Of a DNA stretch of 64,000 bases, positions 1 to 60,868 are shown piece after piece. The stretch is taken from positions 4,640,642 to 4,704,641 of the forward strand of contig NC_040013.1 of NCBI RefSeq assembly GCF_000972845.2. Reading direction: 5' to 3'. The notes below the pieces were generated by a model. That model did no database searches. It was not told where the DNA came from and saw nothing but the letters and a program-made list of their open reading frames with translations. The translations under genes were made by a program, and so were the position numbers. Source of the stretch: Larimichthys crocea (lineage: Eukaryota > Chordata > Actinopteri > Sciaenidae). Position 1 is the first letter of the stretch; every line of letters starts with the position of its first letter.

Positions 1-359
1 TCTAATTTATCATTATCATTAATAAAAAAATGTTGTTAAACATTTTACCTTTTGAAAATCTGGATTGTTTGGCCACGTTGTGATTTCAATAATATTTCGA
101 TTAATTATTCGGGCCTGTTGCAGAGTTGTATTGACTGTTAAACACGATACTGCTCGACAGATGAATGACATGTAACTTAATCTGCTGCTGGGCTTCATGT
201 CAGTATGAACAGGCCTCGTTTGACCTCGACTGTCAGGACGTTATTGGCTGTGTTTCAGTCAGACTGCTTGGAAAAAGAACAATTTAAATCTAACTAGGTC
301 TAACTAAATATAAGTTTTAACATTTCTTGAACAAAGGTTATTTGTCTGTTGTCCTGCAG
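1..359. other. upstream flank of pebp4 start exon
   Basis: AT-rich sequence with no gene that I can identify. Because an acceptor-like tract ends at 359, this stretch is probably the tail of an intron in the pebp4 5' UTR, and the real promoter lies off the left edge. Confidence 0.5.
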
Positions 360-362
360 GCG

Positions 363-46594
<46,232 letters not shown>

Positions 46595-48936
46595 AGATGC
46601 TCAGATGTCTGTAAAATGTTGTGGGAGAGAAGAATCTGTCAGTGCAACAATAGAAAATAAGATGTTTCCTCACGTTTCTCGAATTATACAGCATCAGTTC
46701 TTCAAAGCTTGCAACAGGTCAGCCCTTTTTGCTTTATCTTATCACCTAGTTAGAGAGAGATTTCCTCTTTGTGTTACAGCAGCTGCTTTCTCTTGATGTT
46801 GCCCTGTATCTCTTGTCACGTGGTCCGGAGCGAAGGATTTGGGAGATAGATTTTGACCTCACTGGGGATTTCTTATTAGTTTCCGAACGCTGTCGGCAAA
46901 AGAAGGAAGACGGCCTGATATCACAACTCAGTGTGGAAAGAGTTGATTCTAATTCAGGGGCGGAAACACGTCAGGGCCAAAAAAAGGAAGTGGGAGGTGA
47001 AACCGAGACCGCAACACAGCCGGATGCCGCAGTGGAACTTGAACCAAAATACTCTACAGAGTGACAGGGCAGGGGGAGGGGCTGCAGAGCCTGTGGTGTA
47101 TTGGGTGAAGGAAGTTGTTTGTGTAATTGTTTATCATATTTCCATTGACCACTCTCACCTCAGTTGGAAACATTGAGCTGTTTTCAGGTCCTTGATTGAT
47201 TTTTTTTTTTGAGGTGAAAGCTACTCTAACACGTTCAAGTGTCCTTGAATGTAACTTTGGGACTCTGAACCCATTTTGAACTTTGGACAGTTGCATAAGA
47301 GGCCTACCTGGAAGGTCTGTAGAGGATGGTGTGGGTAAACTTTTCAACCCTTTCACGAGGAGATACTTTTCAGACTTCTTAGGTCTTTGTAGAGGGTGGG
47401 TCAGAGTACCCCCCATGAGGAATATTGGTTTCTAACCAGCAACTCTCCTCTGGGAGGGGTTTGTATCAATACCCCAGATGTCTGAAAAAGGCTGGATTTA
47501 CATGAGGGACTTTGATGTTCTGATGATCAATCTTTAGTTGGTGGTTTCATTGACCCTAATTTGGTGTCTCATCAGTGGGCTAGGCAGGAGTAGGTAATGG
47601 AGTTTTTTTGTTCCTTTGGTGGTTAAGCCAGCCTTGGTAAACCCCTATGTGCCCTCTTGATGAACTCTGGGAGATCATTGATCAAATTGTCCTGCATCTA
47701 CTTTGTTTGCTTCCCCGACTTAGCAGTCTAAGCAGCCGCGTCGACAAACAAAACAACCAAAACAATGCACACAAGCTCACAGTTAGACAGCCCAGTCCAC
47801 TCGCTTTTGAACAAATGTTAAGCATCCGTCAGTTGGAATATCGCTCTTGACCTTGATTTACCCATCTTATTTGACTTATGAAATCACATTTTTAACAATT
47901 GGCAAGTGGAGTATAATTCCACACTCATTGTGAAGCATGCCAAGTGGGAGAGCATTCTTCCAAAAAAACCACCTACTTGAATCCATCAGTGCACCATTGA
48001 AATGCCAAGATTTGTACTTCCAAATATACTGTGCATTTCTTTTTCTCCTTTATATCTTGGAGATAACCTGCCAAAACAGCTGGGTTTTGCCACTCAGCTT
48101 CCTTGAATGTGTTTATTTTTACTCCAAATGTCAGGAGAGTTAGAGAAATATTCTGATTAAGAAAAACTGACAGCTGTAGTTCATCGCTGCACAGTATATT
48201 GCCTCCTGTGAAAAAAAATAACTTCTCGCATTCCCTGATGATATGGGAAAGGCATTTAATATTTTCTTAATTTATTCAAACTTACATTAATTAAAAGGAA
48301 TTTGTATAATCAATTCAATTGCCTAACCGGCACTAAGTGATCTAATATGCATACGATGACTCGAGTCTCTCTATTCTTTTCTATCTGCTGAAGTGAAAAA
48401 GTGCAGGAGATTTATTTTACTGGAGGATTCCTGGAGTTCATCGCTTGTTGTGAGCAGCGGCAAAATGGATTTGAGTGCGACATCTGTTCAATGCATGTCA
48501 ACAGTATGGTCTGCTGACCCCTGTTGACCTTTATGCAGCATTTATTTTCTGTGCGCCTGACCCTCGTATTGCTCTGCAAATCTGACTGCAGAGATTCAGC
48601 GTGGTTTAGTCCAACCCAGGGAATAATAATTCACATTAATATCTTTATTTTTTGGATCTTTCCCACAATGTTTTGACCTCTGAAAGGTGCTAAGGTATCT
48701 GTGCTGGCCTTGTATCTTAAATACATTTTTATCTCAACTGTTAACTGTTAAAAAATGGAACTGCACATATGCAGAAGTCAACAGTGAATCTAACAGTGAG
48801 TTTAATGATGTTCATTTTGAACCTTTGTAAAATACTGGACTGGATAAGTAAATAAATGATCAAACTCTGTGACGTTTTCGTGCTACTCTTTAACTTTCAT
48901 CTCTGTATGACTCAGAATGTGATGCTCTTAAGCTTA

Positions 48937-48942
48937 AATAAA
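48937..48942 (+). terminator. pebp4: candidate pebp4 polyadenylation signal
   Basis: Canonical AATAAA followed directly by a GT-rich element (GGTGTGTTAGTGC), the usual arrangement of a vertebrate cleavage and polyadenylation site. It lies 2.3 kb after the stop codon, so an earlier non-canonical site may be used instead. Confidence 0.4.
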
Positions 48943-50105
48943 GGTGTGTTAGTGCTTCAACCTGTCATAATGTGCGAGATATTTCTCACTATACATGCTC
49001 GTGATAACTGTCATAACTGTCAATATTTTTATTTTTCCAGCTCTTTCATTAACAGCAAGGAACAACAATATCAGTCTTCCCCATGAAGCTTGGAAAAACA
49101 AAACTAATTTGACTATATATCCACAGTGCCTGGTTAGTTTTCCACTGTGTTTTAAAATGAGCCTGTTGCTTCCATGGAATCCCGGTATGCAAAGGAGCCA
49201 GGACGCTGCAGTCAAAGAGGATCCAACGCTGCAAGCCATTGACAAACACTGCAGGCGTGCCCCATGTGACCCAGCTCACAGTCGAGGAAATAAGCCTGCA
49301 ACAGGTAGGTGTTCCAGCAGGGCTGGCCAACTTTCCAACCACAGAGACACACAAACGCCTCCCATTGAGGAGACCCACCAAGGCACAGTGGGTCCTCGAC
49401 CTCACCTGACAGGATTCTCTTGACGCTTTGCATCTGTAAATGCGACAGTTGGGCACCCTTTTTCCACTCTCATAATGTATTCATCAACTTGTGCAATGAG
49501 CTGGACAAAAACAGGAACAACGGACAACGCAATCAGATGTTATAACCCTGCAATAAATACTACCTTACATATGCTTATGATAGTCTTTATGTTTATGGCA
49601 TTGTTCCACATTATGTTTTACTGTTAGGCTTCCCTGTTATTTAGTCCAAACCACGTACATCTAATACATTTATGGTTGTGTTTTATTTATAATATAAACA
49701 AGTAAGACATTCACTCAATAATAAGCTTTAATGAGCATGAATGTTAAAAATGTAAGACAACATAAACAGCCTCTTAACACACATACAGGCCGACAGAACT
49801 GTTCGAACACAAGACAAATGACCATTTTAACTTTTGACCTGGACAGATGTGTAAAAAAAAAAAAAAAAGAAGAAAAAAAAGACGAGAGAGAGAGAGAACT
49901 AGTTCACATGAGGGAGTGAGTCAGTATGATGTGAGCAAGGCAGATGATTAAGTAAACATTGAAAATCTATTTTCTGTCAGATACAAGATCAAGTCCATCG
50001 AGGGCAGAGTGTTGTGCCTATTTTGTTGGTTGAAGGTACAAGACTGGAAGCAAGACACCCTGAGAGGACTGGACTGCACCTGATGGTAAGACTGCTGCTC
50101 ATACA

Positions 50106-50126
50106 ACACACACACACACACACACA
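50106..50126. repeat. (AC)n microsatellite
   Basis: About ten AC units in the pebp4-egr3 intergenic region. Confidence 0.85.
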
Positions 50127-50653
50127 TATGGAGGACTTGCCTGTGGTAATGAGACACACAAGATCACTGGCTGCTCTGTTTGTGTAAGCCCCCTAAACAC
50201 AGAGCATGATTCAGACTAATTCTCCCACACACTCTGTTTACACTTCTGGTTCATTGAGGTACTATTAATTTCTCAGGTCTGAATATTCAGGCTCTGACAT
50301 TTCATTCAATATTTTCTGTGAATTTTGCACACAAAAAAAAAAGAAAAAAAAAAGGCCTGTGTGTTTTATATTGTTGCAGCCACAGCAGAAAATATATGAA
50401 GCTCACACCAACTGTGAGAGTACAAAAGCTTAAAAACTATGATAGTGATGCATTTGAATGACCCTGCTGGCTTTTAGTTATTCTTAGCTGTTATGGTAAC
50501 AAACAAAATCATAAGGGGATATTTCTGAAGGCAACTTTTTTTTTCACAAGTTGGCAAATTGTTTTAAAAAAAAAAAAGCGAGCCATGACGCTTTGTCCAC
50601 TGACATCTCTTTGACTGCCTGTGGCTTCCGATCACTTTCCACTACTACTTCAC

Positions 50654-50678
50654 CCGGAACTCACATGTCCAAATAGAG
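50654..50678 (+). promoter_or_regulatory. ETS site next to near-consensus CArG box (SRE-like)
   Basis: CCGGAA at 50654-50659 lies 9 bp before CCAAATAGAG at 50669-50678, one base short of the CC(A/T)6GG consensus. This ETS plus CArG layout is that of serum response elements bound by SRF with ternary complex factors, and fits the immediate-early behaviour of EGR genes. Confidence 0.6.
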
Positions 50679-50685
50679 ACACAAA

Positions 50686-50697
50686 GGGGGCGGGGCC
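50686..50697 (+). promoter_or_regulatory. GC box
   Basis: GGGGGCGGGGCC is a consensus Sp1/KLF site. Its GGGGGCGGG core also resembles an EGR-type site, so autoregulation is possible. It lies between two CArG boxes. Confidence 0.6.
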
Positions 50698-50705
50698 GGA
50701 CACTG

Positions 50706-50715
50706 CCTTATTTGG
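50706..50715 (+). promoter_or_regulatory. CArG box, perfect consensus
   Basis: CCTTATTTGG matches CC(A/T)6GG exactly. It lies about 620 bp upstream of the inferred transcription start of egr3, within the distal SRE cluster. Confidence 0.7.
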
Positions 50716-51268
50716 AGTTTCCACTTAAGCGGTCACTTGGGCACCAAGTCAAAGCAAAAATCCTTGTGGATTTACAAAAGCGCGGCGCAATATTTACAAG
50801 CGATTAACTGAGTCAATTATCTTTGTAAGTGTTGCTGCATGAAACAAAACAAAAGAAAAAGAAACGGGGGTTTGGAGCAGTGTAAGACAGGACGGCACAA
50901 AGTGTGTGCATGCTCAAACTAAAAGCACTAAAGTCATATCTTGGATAAAAAAAAAAAAAAGTTTAAAAGTCCCTACAGCCATAACACACTCTTTCTCCTC
51001 ACGCACACTGCTGCACAAAGAGCCTGCCTCACACACACACATATATATATAGTCCACTGTTGTGTCTGTACAATAATACAAAGAAGTCATGTTTTCCACA
51101 AGGACGGGAATGAAGGAGAACCGTCGGCACAATCCTGGAGAAGCGCGCAGCTGGAGGTGACATGTAGATTTTGGTTAACTTTCTATCAGTCTATCTGTCG
51201 GAGCCTTTTGCCTCCACTTGTAGTTTCCACCGACTGACGCGCGGAGAGCCTTGTTCTGGGTGCTCTGT

Positions 51269-51278
51269 CCATATATGG
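51269..51278 (+). promoter_or_regulatory. CArG box, perfect consensus, proximal
   Basis: CCATATATGG is a palindromic, exact SRF site. It lies about 40 bp upstream of the TATA-like box, with a CRE-like site between them. Confidence 0.75.
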
Positions 51279-51283
51279 TCATC

Positions 51284-51291
51284 TACGTCAC
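51284..51291 (+). promoter_or_regulatory. CRE-like site
   Basis: TACGTCAC reads GTGACGTA on the reverse strand, one base from the TGACGTCA consensus and containing the CREB half-site TGACG. SRF and CREB sites side by side are typical of activity-induced promoters. Confidence 0.6.
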
Positions 51292-51309
51292 GCAAATGTT
51301 CCATCCCCC

Positions 51310-51318
51310 TATTTAATA
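51310..51318 (+). promoter_or_regulatory. egr3: TATA-like box of egr3
   Basis: TATTTAATA lies about 30 bp before position 51340, which would be the inferred transcription start and gives a 5' UTR of about 390 nt. The placement right after the proximal CArG and CRE sites supports it. Confidence 0.6.
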
Positions 51319-51705
51319 CAAGCAAACTGGAGTCCCCTATCCAGCTCCAATAGAGCAAGTAGAGCCGCTCTTGTGCAACCAACACCACCACCACCTCCTC
51401 CATTGATTCACAGACTTCAAATTCCCCCACAAGCAGCCCATCAGCTTCCACAGTGATCAGATTAATAACAACAATAGCGTGTGATCACACAGGAGGAGAT
51501 AACCAGCGCTGCTCGTCCTCCGCGGGATACTTGGATAAGCTACAGCAACAGGATCCATCCCTGCGCCTCTCTTCTTCTTTTTTATTTTTTTATTTTTTGT
51601 TGTATCCACGCCTGATCCACACCTGTGTTTTTACACTTTTGAGAACAACCCGCTGTATTTTTTTTGTGTGTAACTACTTGGATACCTGCGCGTTGTCCTG
51701 TATAA

Positions 51706-51717
51706 ATGTCGGACTGA
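51706..51717 (+). CDS. upstream ORF of three codons in egr3 5' UTR
   Basis: ATG-TCG-GAC-TGA ends 11 nt before the egr3 start codon. The context (AAA before ATG) is favourable. Such a minimal uORF may lower or condition translation of the main frame by reinitiation; this is inferred from position only. Confidence 0.45.
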   Translation: MSD

Positions 51718-51728
51718 ATATAACTGCT

Positions 51729-55697
<3,969 letters not shown>

Positions 55698-56221
55698 CCG
55701 TCACTACGTGCACTTGGACTGGACCCTCACCATGCCCCATAAAGAGACTTAGGAAGAAGGGATCACGTCCACTATGAGATAAATAGGTGACACTTTTCCT
55801 CTCTTTTACATCCCACTGCTCTTTTCAGTTCCTTCTATTTTGAGATGGATGCCTTTAGTTTAAGTGAGAAGGGAAAGGCTGCTACGCCCTTCTCTTTCAA
55901 GTAACTCAGAGCCTCAGCTACTGTAACACAGTGCCAACACAAAGAAGGGCACCACGGCACATTCTGTCCAAAAGGCCACTGTGTATCTATAGGTTTTGGT
56001 GTTGATACACTTTTTTTTGTAAATTTTACTGAGAATTTCTAAATTGGAAGGAAATCAGAATTCATCACAGGGGTCAAAACAGACAAAAATTACAATGGAG
56101 CTCAGTTAAAGGGTGAGTTGTCTGGGAGGTATGCATTAATTTTATTAGGCTGTTTAAAAGTGCAATTGGTTATATTTGTGTACTGTCATGGATACCTTAT
56201 TAGTGGCACTTGACTGTCTTT

Positions 56222-56245
56222 TTGTTGTTGTTGTTGTTGTTGTTT
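56222..56245. repeat. (TTG)n repeat in egr3 3' UTR
   Basis: Seven to eight TTG units, a possible source of length polymorphism in the transcript. Confidence 0.9.
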
Positions 56246-56580
56246 TCTTTGAGGTGTCGTGTTTTATTTTTTATTTTCTATTTGAATGTTGGTTTCTCAA
56301 AAAGAATGTGCCAAATGTATTGTGGTGATACAGCCAACCTTGTTCTTATTATTGTGCCTGACATTTGCCAAACATAAAAGTGATATCAGCTTAGCACACG
56401 TGTTGAATTAAAAGGACAGATGAGATACAAACAACGTATCTCAGATTTAGATTTATCAGCACAATTTGGTTAAATCTAGATAATGACTGAACTTGGTTAC
56501 ACAAAGCAAACAGTGTCTTGTCCTGTAACCTGTACTTAGAAAACAAACATGCCTGCAGCAATCAATGCCTTTGCCAATAC

Positions 56581-56589
56581 TTATTTATT
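56581..56589 (+). promoter_or_regulatory. AU-rich element in egr3 3' UTR
   Basis: UUAUUUAUU in the mRNA is the classical ARE nonamer that directs rapid mRNA decay. This is consistent with transient egr3 expression. Confidence 0.5.
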
Positions 56590-57452
56590 TGTAGTCACTG
56601 AGAGACACTGTGTATTTTTGTTGCCTTTTTATATTGTGGCTTTATGTGGTGTTACCAGATGTAATTTCTGTTGCTTTTTTCGAAAAGCTCACCAATACTG
56701 TTCATTTTTTTTTCTTCAGTTTTCTTGAGTTCTGCAATTATATGCAATATATTCATGACATATGCCACAAACCCGTAAATCAAATTAACTAAGAGCACAG
56801 TTAGACAGACTGAACTACTTAAATAAATGACACTGGGTTGCAAAAACCAGCAGTATATGAAAGCAAAGATGAATAAGGATTCACAGTGTAAAAAGACTAA
56901 ACCACTTGGTTTAAGTCACCAAAAGACAAACAGCGTAATGCTAAGAGAAAAATTGAAAGTGTCCAAATTCATGTTTACATCTTTTTTTAATACAGCGAGA
57001 CTGAGACTGAGTTGTAAACTATAAGCAGTTGTTGTTTTTGTACAGTATACAAACATGTATGCAGGTAGCTACAGTAGAAGTTTCACTTTTGTACTCAAGT
57101 GTCAAATGCACAATAACTCAGTATTAAATTGTGCATATATGTGCATGCCTTCATGCACACTATGTAAATACAAATGTCTGCATAAACAAGAACTTTCAAT
57201 TGACTGAATGCTTGTGCGGAATGTGTCTTAAAGCTTTTAGTAATGTAGTTATAATACAGAATATTTTGTTGTCATAGGTCATTGCAAAAATCTTTTGGAG
57301 CACTACAGTAGTGCCAGATATGGTGTATTATCTTCCATAAAAGATTTTAAAAAAAGAAAAAAAAAAGAAGAAAAAAGAAGAATAATAGCATTTGCACCAT
57401 CTGTACGCTTTAAAGTGGTAACTGGTTTAAGGAAGCACTAATGTGTTCTCTG

Positions 57453-57458
57453 AATAAA
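57453..57458 (+). terminator. egr3: candidate proximal egr3 polyadenylation signal
   Basis: AATAAA about 1.76 kb after the stop, followed by a T-run (57467-57480) and a GTGTATC stretch as downstream element. Confidence 0.5.
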
Positions 57459-57475
57459 CAACAAGATTTTTTTTT

Positions 57476-60400
57476 TTTTTCACATCTTGTGTATCTCCAT
57501 TACAGTCGCAATCAGTTATTTCAACCAACACATCTTCCCCCATTGTATAGAAAACACTGATTGTTCTCTGAGACTAAATGATTAGATCCAAAATACATTT
57601 CTGGGCAATGCCAATATTTTTCCATGTGTGGTTCCTTATTGATCTTTGTCCTGATAGAAGTAAATGCCTCTTGTATCATTATTCTATCTATTAGCTTCTA
57701 TGGGATCTTTAAAGTGTGTTGTAACAATATTCACAGATGCACAGCAGTGACCACGTTTCATAACTGCCTTTTTTTTCAGAAATATTGTTCTATATTTATC
57801 TCTGTGAGGGTTTTTTCCCCTCTAGGAATACATAACTGAGATACTAATATGGCATTTTCATATTTTTCATGATACTTTTGGTAACAAAAATGTGGATTTT
57901 GACAAATACAGAATGCATAAGACTGCAGATATTGAAAATCATGAGGTATTTACTTCTGCCAGGGCTACTATAAAAGACACTGTGTCAAAAAATATTGGTT
58001 CATTCAAACAAATTATTCAAATTTATATCGATTACTGTCGATGTATTATCTGAGAAGTATTAACCGTGTCCATGTGCTGAGATAGTTTCTGGTTTTATTG
58101 TTTAAATTTACTGCTCAAACACCAGATAAACTTCTCTTCTTTTAAAAAGAAACATTCGCCTCTCCATCGACTTTGACTGACAATATTTGTGGTTATTGGA
58201 TGTGCTCTCTGACTGTTAAGGAGTGTAGGCTGTATGCAAGGCAGAGAATTTATGTAAACATTGTTACCAGCTGGAGACAAATATAATGTACTGGTCAGTA
58301 GACACGGCAGTCAGACTTAAAGAGAATATCGACTGATAAATGCAAGGGCAAAAGAAAGGTTTAGAAAAGCAGTGCCACAGAGATCAGAGTGCATACAGAA
58401 ATGAGCTTCCACATCCATGCTTTCCCTTTCCTGTAACAACCAGTTTTCACTGCTGAGCTTCCTGGCAAGTGTCCACTTATTTTCCAATTAATTTGGCCTC
58501 AGAGAGTCTTTTCTCAGCTCATCTACATGGTTAAATGAACAGACCTCCTTGCACTTTTCCAGATAGTTTAAAAGGTTACACACCCTGTAACATCAAACCG
58601 TAAATCAATAGTTTTGTATCATAAAAAAATAAGTTGTTTTATTGCATGGATGGTTATCGACAAATGAAACTTTTCTGAGCTCATCCCAATGAAACACAAC
58701 AGAAATGAAAATCACAACTTAAAAATATTTAGAAATGTAACTCTCTACACATTACGTTACACAGCTTCCTTTATTTCTGATCCCAGATCGTCGAGATTCA
58801 AACATTAGATTGGGATTTTCCAGGTTTAATCTTGCAATGAGTAATGGACTCTAATGTAAACATCATGTAGCAGACAGCCTCATGGAGTCAGCACAAAAGA
58901 ATATATAGTATAGCACATGAGGTGATAGGAAATACAAAATGTTTATCTTTAATGTTTACCTAGAATAATTTGATGTTAGAAACTGATCGTTATAGACTCA
59001 TTTTGAATTTATTTGACCAAAAAGTATGCTCTTGTGTGCTCTTGATTTAACACTTTGCTGGTGAGAATGGATGTTTTTAATTATAATATATAGAATGTGG
59101 CTTCCTCTGAGAGAAAACTGTGTTTATGTTGCTTTGTGTCAAGGAACGATGCAGAGTGAGGCGGAGACTACACCAAACTATTTCCACATCTAAATGAAGC
59201 CATGTAATTACAACTTTGCAAACTCAATATTTCATCAGAGTCATCATCTCACTGTGTTTGTCACTTTTGTTTCGTGACACTTTTGTAATGGACCGATAGA
59301 TTTTGTAAAATTTATATGATGCCCCTCCATCCCACTCCCTCACTATAGTTTGGTGGTTGAGCAACAATACAGGCTGCACCATGTTCTTCTGAACAATAAT
59401 CCTTCTGTGTAATGTGTGAATGTTATAGATATATGTCAATAACTTGTTAAACAAACTCAGAAACAACCCCCCTCTTAATAGTGCTTCTCCAAGAATAATT
59501 TATTTTATGTTTTTTATGTTCTATTGTCCAAAAAGTGGGCGGCTGAACGCTCTGAAATTGGAATTTGCCTCATCCTCGTTCTCTGCTCCATGTTGGATCT
59601 GAGCCAACATCAGCAGCCATCTTTGTGCCAAACTGGGTTGCAGGGTTGGCTGATCAAAAACAATATGGGATGAGAACGCCACAGGAGCAACAAATCATAA
59701 ATGTGACCTCAGTCCGCTTGCAGCTGAAGGCAGACTTGTGATAATGTTTGTGTTTAACTGTTTGATTTAGTCTCCGTGAAGTTGGCCTTGGGCAGGGCAA
59801 TAGACTTGGGCTCATTCATGAAAATTAATAATTACAAGATTTAAGAAAAAGAAAAAAAACAAGAAAAAAAAAACAACAACTCACGTCGAAGAGATTTCAA
59901 TAATGTGTAGATATTATAGGCTACTCATGTCATCTTATGGACTACAGGGTGGCTTCAGGGATTTTGTGGTCTTCAACAGTGACACTATGGTGTTCAGATG
60001 GAGTCGATACTCACTGTTTTCTGTTGTGTTGTTGTGTTTCCTTTTCATTACAGTATATCCTCATGTTTTGCATGTGCACGGAAATGTTCCAAAGTGCTAC
60101 CCTCGGATGCTGTGGGTGGTGCTCATTTCTTTATTATGCATGAAAAATAAAAGTCACATTGGGTGAAATGGGATAAACCCTGACAACAATTCAAGACAGA
60201 CAATTGAAAAACAAACACACACTGGGATAACTGTTCTGTTGGCTTTTTTTTTGTTATTTTAATTTTAATTTTTTTTGTTCCTTTAAAGAAAACAAGGGGT
60301 CTTGTTTAAAAAAAAATGTTGTGGATGTCTTTAAGCCCTATTTCATGTTTTTAATTACCTTATAATAAGGTCCTTTTATGATGAGCTGAATATTGAAATG

Positions 60401-60540
60401 AATTTTACTATATCCTTGTGATGGGGAGATGTACTCCCCTGTTTACTTGGCACTTCTTCAGTTTGTTGTAATGCAATTGTTTTGTTATTTCTATGTAAGT
60501 ACTTGAATAAAGAAAAATATCACTTGCCTTCTGTTTACTT
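57476..60540. other. egr3-bin3 intergenic region or extended egr3 3' UTR
   Basis: AT-rich sequence in which I recognise no gene or clear transposon. Depending on which polyadenylation site is used, much of it may be egr3 3' UTR. Confidence 0.5.
60506..60511 (+). terminator. egr3: candidate distal egr3 polyadenylation signal
   Basis: AATAAA about 4.8 kb after the egr3 stop, followed by a T/GT-rich stretch (TGCCTTCTGTTTACTTTG). It is just before the CpG-rich bin3 promoter. Another AATAAA lies at 60146-60151. These would make a long alternative 3' UTR. Confidence 0.35.
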
Positions 60541-60860
60541 TGCTTCTCTGCGTGCGCGCACACCCGGCCGACACCCACGTGAACGCGCATGGCATTAAAA
60601 ACATGATGAATCCGCCTTTAAATATAAACAAACACGTTATAAAACAGCATTAACTTGAACTTTAAGCTGTTATTATGTGAATATACTGAAATATCTGTGA
60701 GTATTTTTTTTGTTTTGTTTTTGTTTGCTCGGAGGAAACACGAGCGGCTAAGCCCCGGACTTCCTGCTCGATGCTCGGCTGCTGACTGGTAGAAAACACG
60801 GGGGGGGATGAGGTCCACGGAAGATAATAAAACCACCCAATGAAACCGGAATAACTCAAA
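60541..60860 (+). promoter_or_regulatory. bin3: CpG-rich promoter and 5' UTR of bin3
   Basis: CpG density rises sharply compared with both flanks. Visible elements are an E-box CACGTG at 60576-60581, an ETS-type site (CAGGAAGT on the reverse strand) at 60759-60766, a CCAAT box at 60838-60842 and another GGAA core at 60848. There is no clear TATA box, as expected for a broadly expressed gene. Confidence 0.6.
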
Positions 60861-60868
60861 ATGAGCTG
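60861..60868 (+). CDS. bin3: bin3 first coding exon (8 coding bases, gene continues off the window)
   Basis: ATGAGCTG is followed by the donor GTATGT, so the protein begins M-S-W (third codon completed by a G in the next exon). BIN3 proteins begin MSWIPF, and BIN3 is the gene next to EGR3 on the same strand in human. BIN3 is an N-BAR domain protein that binds membranes and links to actin organisation and CDC42 signalling. No exon encoding the next residues was found up to position 64000, so intron 1 extends past the edge. The identity rests on synteny plus three residues. Confidence 0.6.

Larger units (their letters stand above)
46595..50640. other. pebp4 3' UTR and pebp4-egr3 intergenic region
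   Basis: The pebp4 3' UTR starts at 46595. The nearest convincing polyadenylation signal is AATAAA at 48937-48942, followed at once by a GTGTGTTAGTG element, which would make a 2.3-kb 3' UTR. Weaker alternatives are an ATTAAA at 48292 and an AATAAA at 49550. The rest is AT-rich with A-runs at 49853-49868 and an AC repeat at 50106-50126. An exon-like unit at 49041-49304 is described as a finding. No other gene was seen. Confidence 0.55.
55698..57475 (+). other. egr3: egr3 3' UTR (proximal form)
   Basis: AT-rich untranslated sequence from the stop to the AATAAA at 57453-57458. It includes a TTG repeat at 56222-56245 and the nonamer TTATTTATT at 56581-56589, an AU-rich destabilising element expected in an immediate-early mRNA. 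Short frames inside are not likely to be coding. Confidence 0.6.

Noticed and set aside
49049..49456. 135-codon reverse-strand frame
   Set aside because: No family resemblance and it overlaps the + strand exon-like unit; nothing supports expression.
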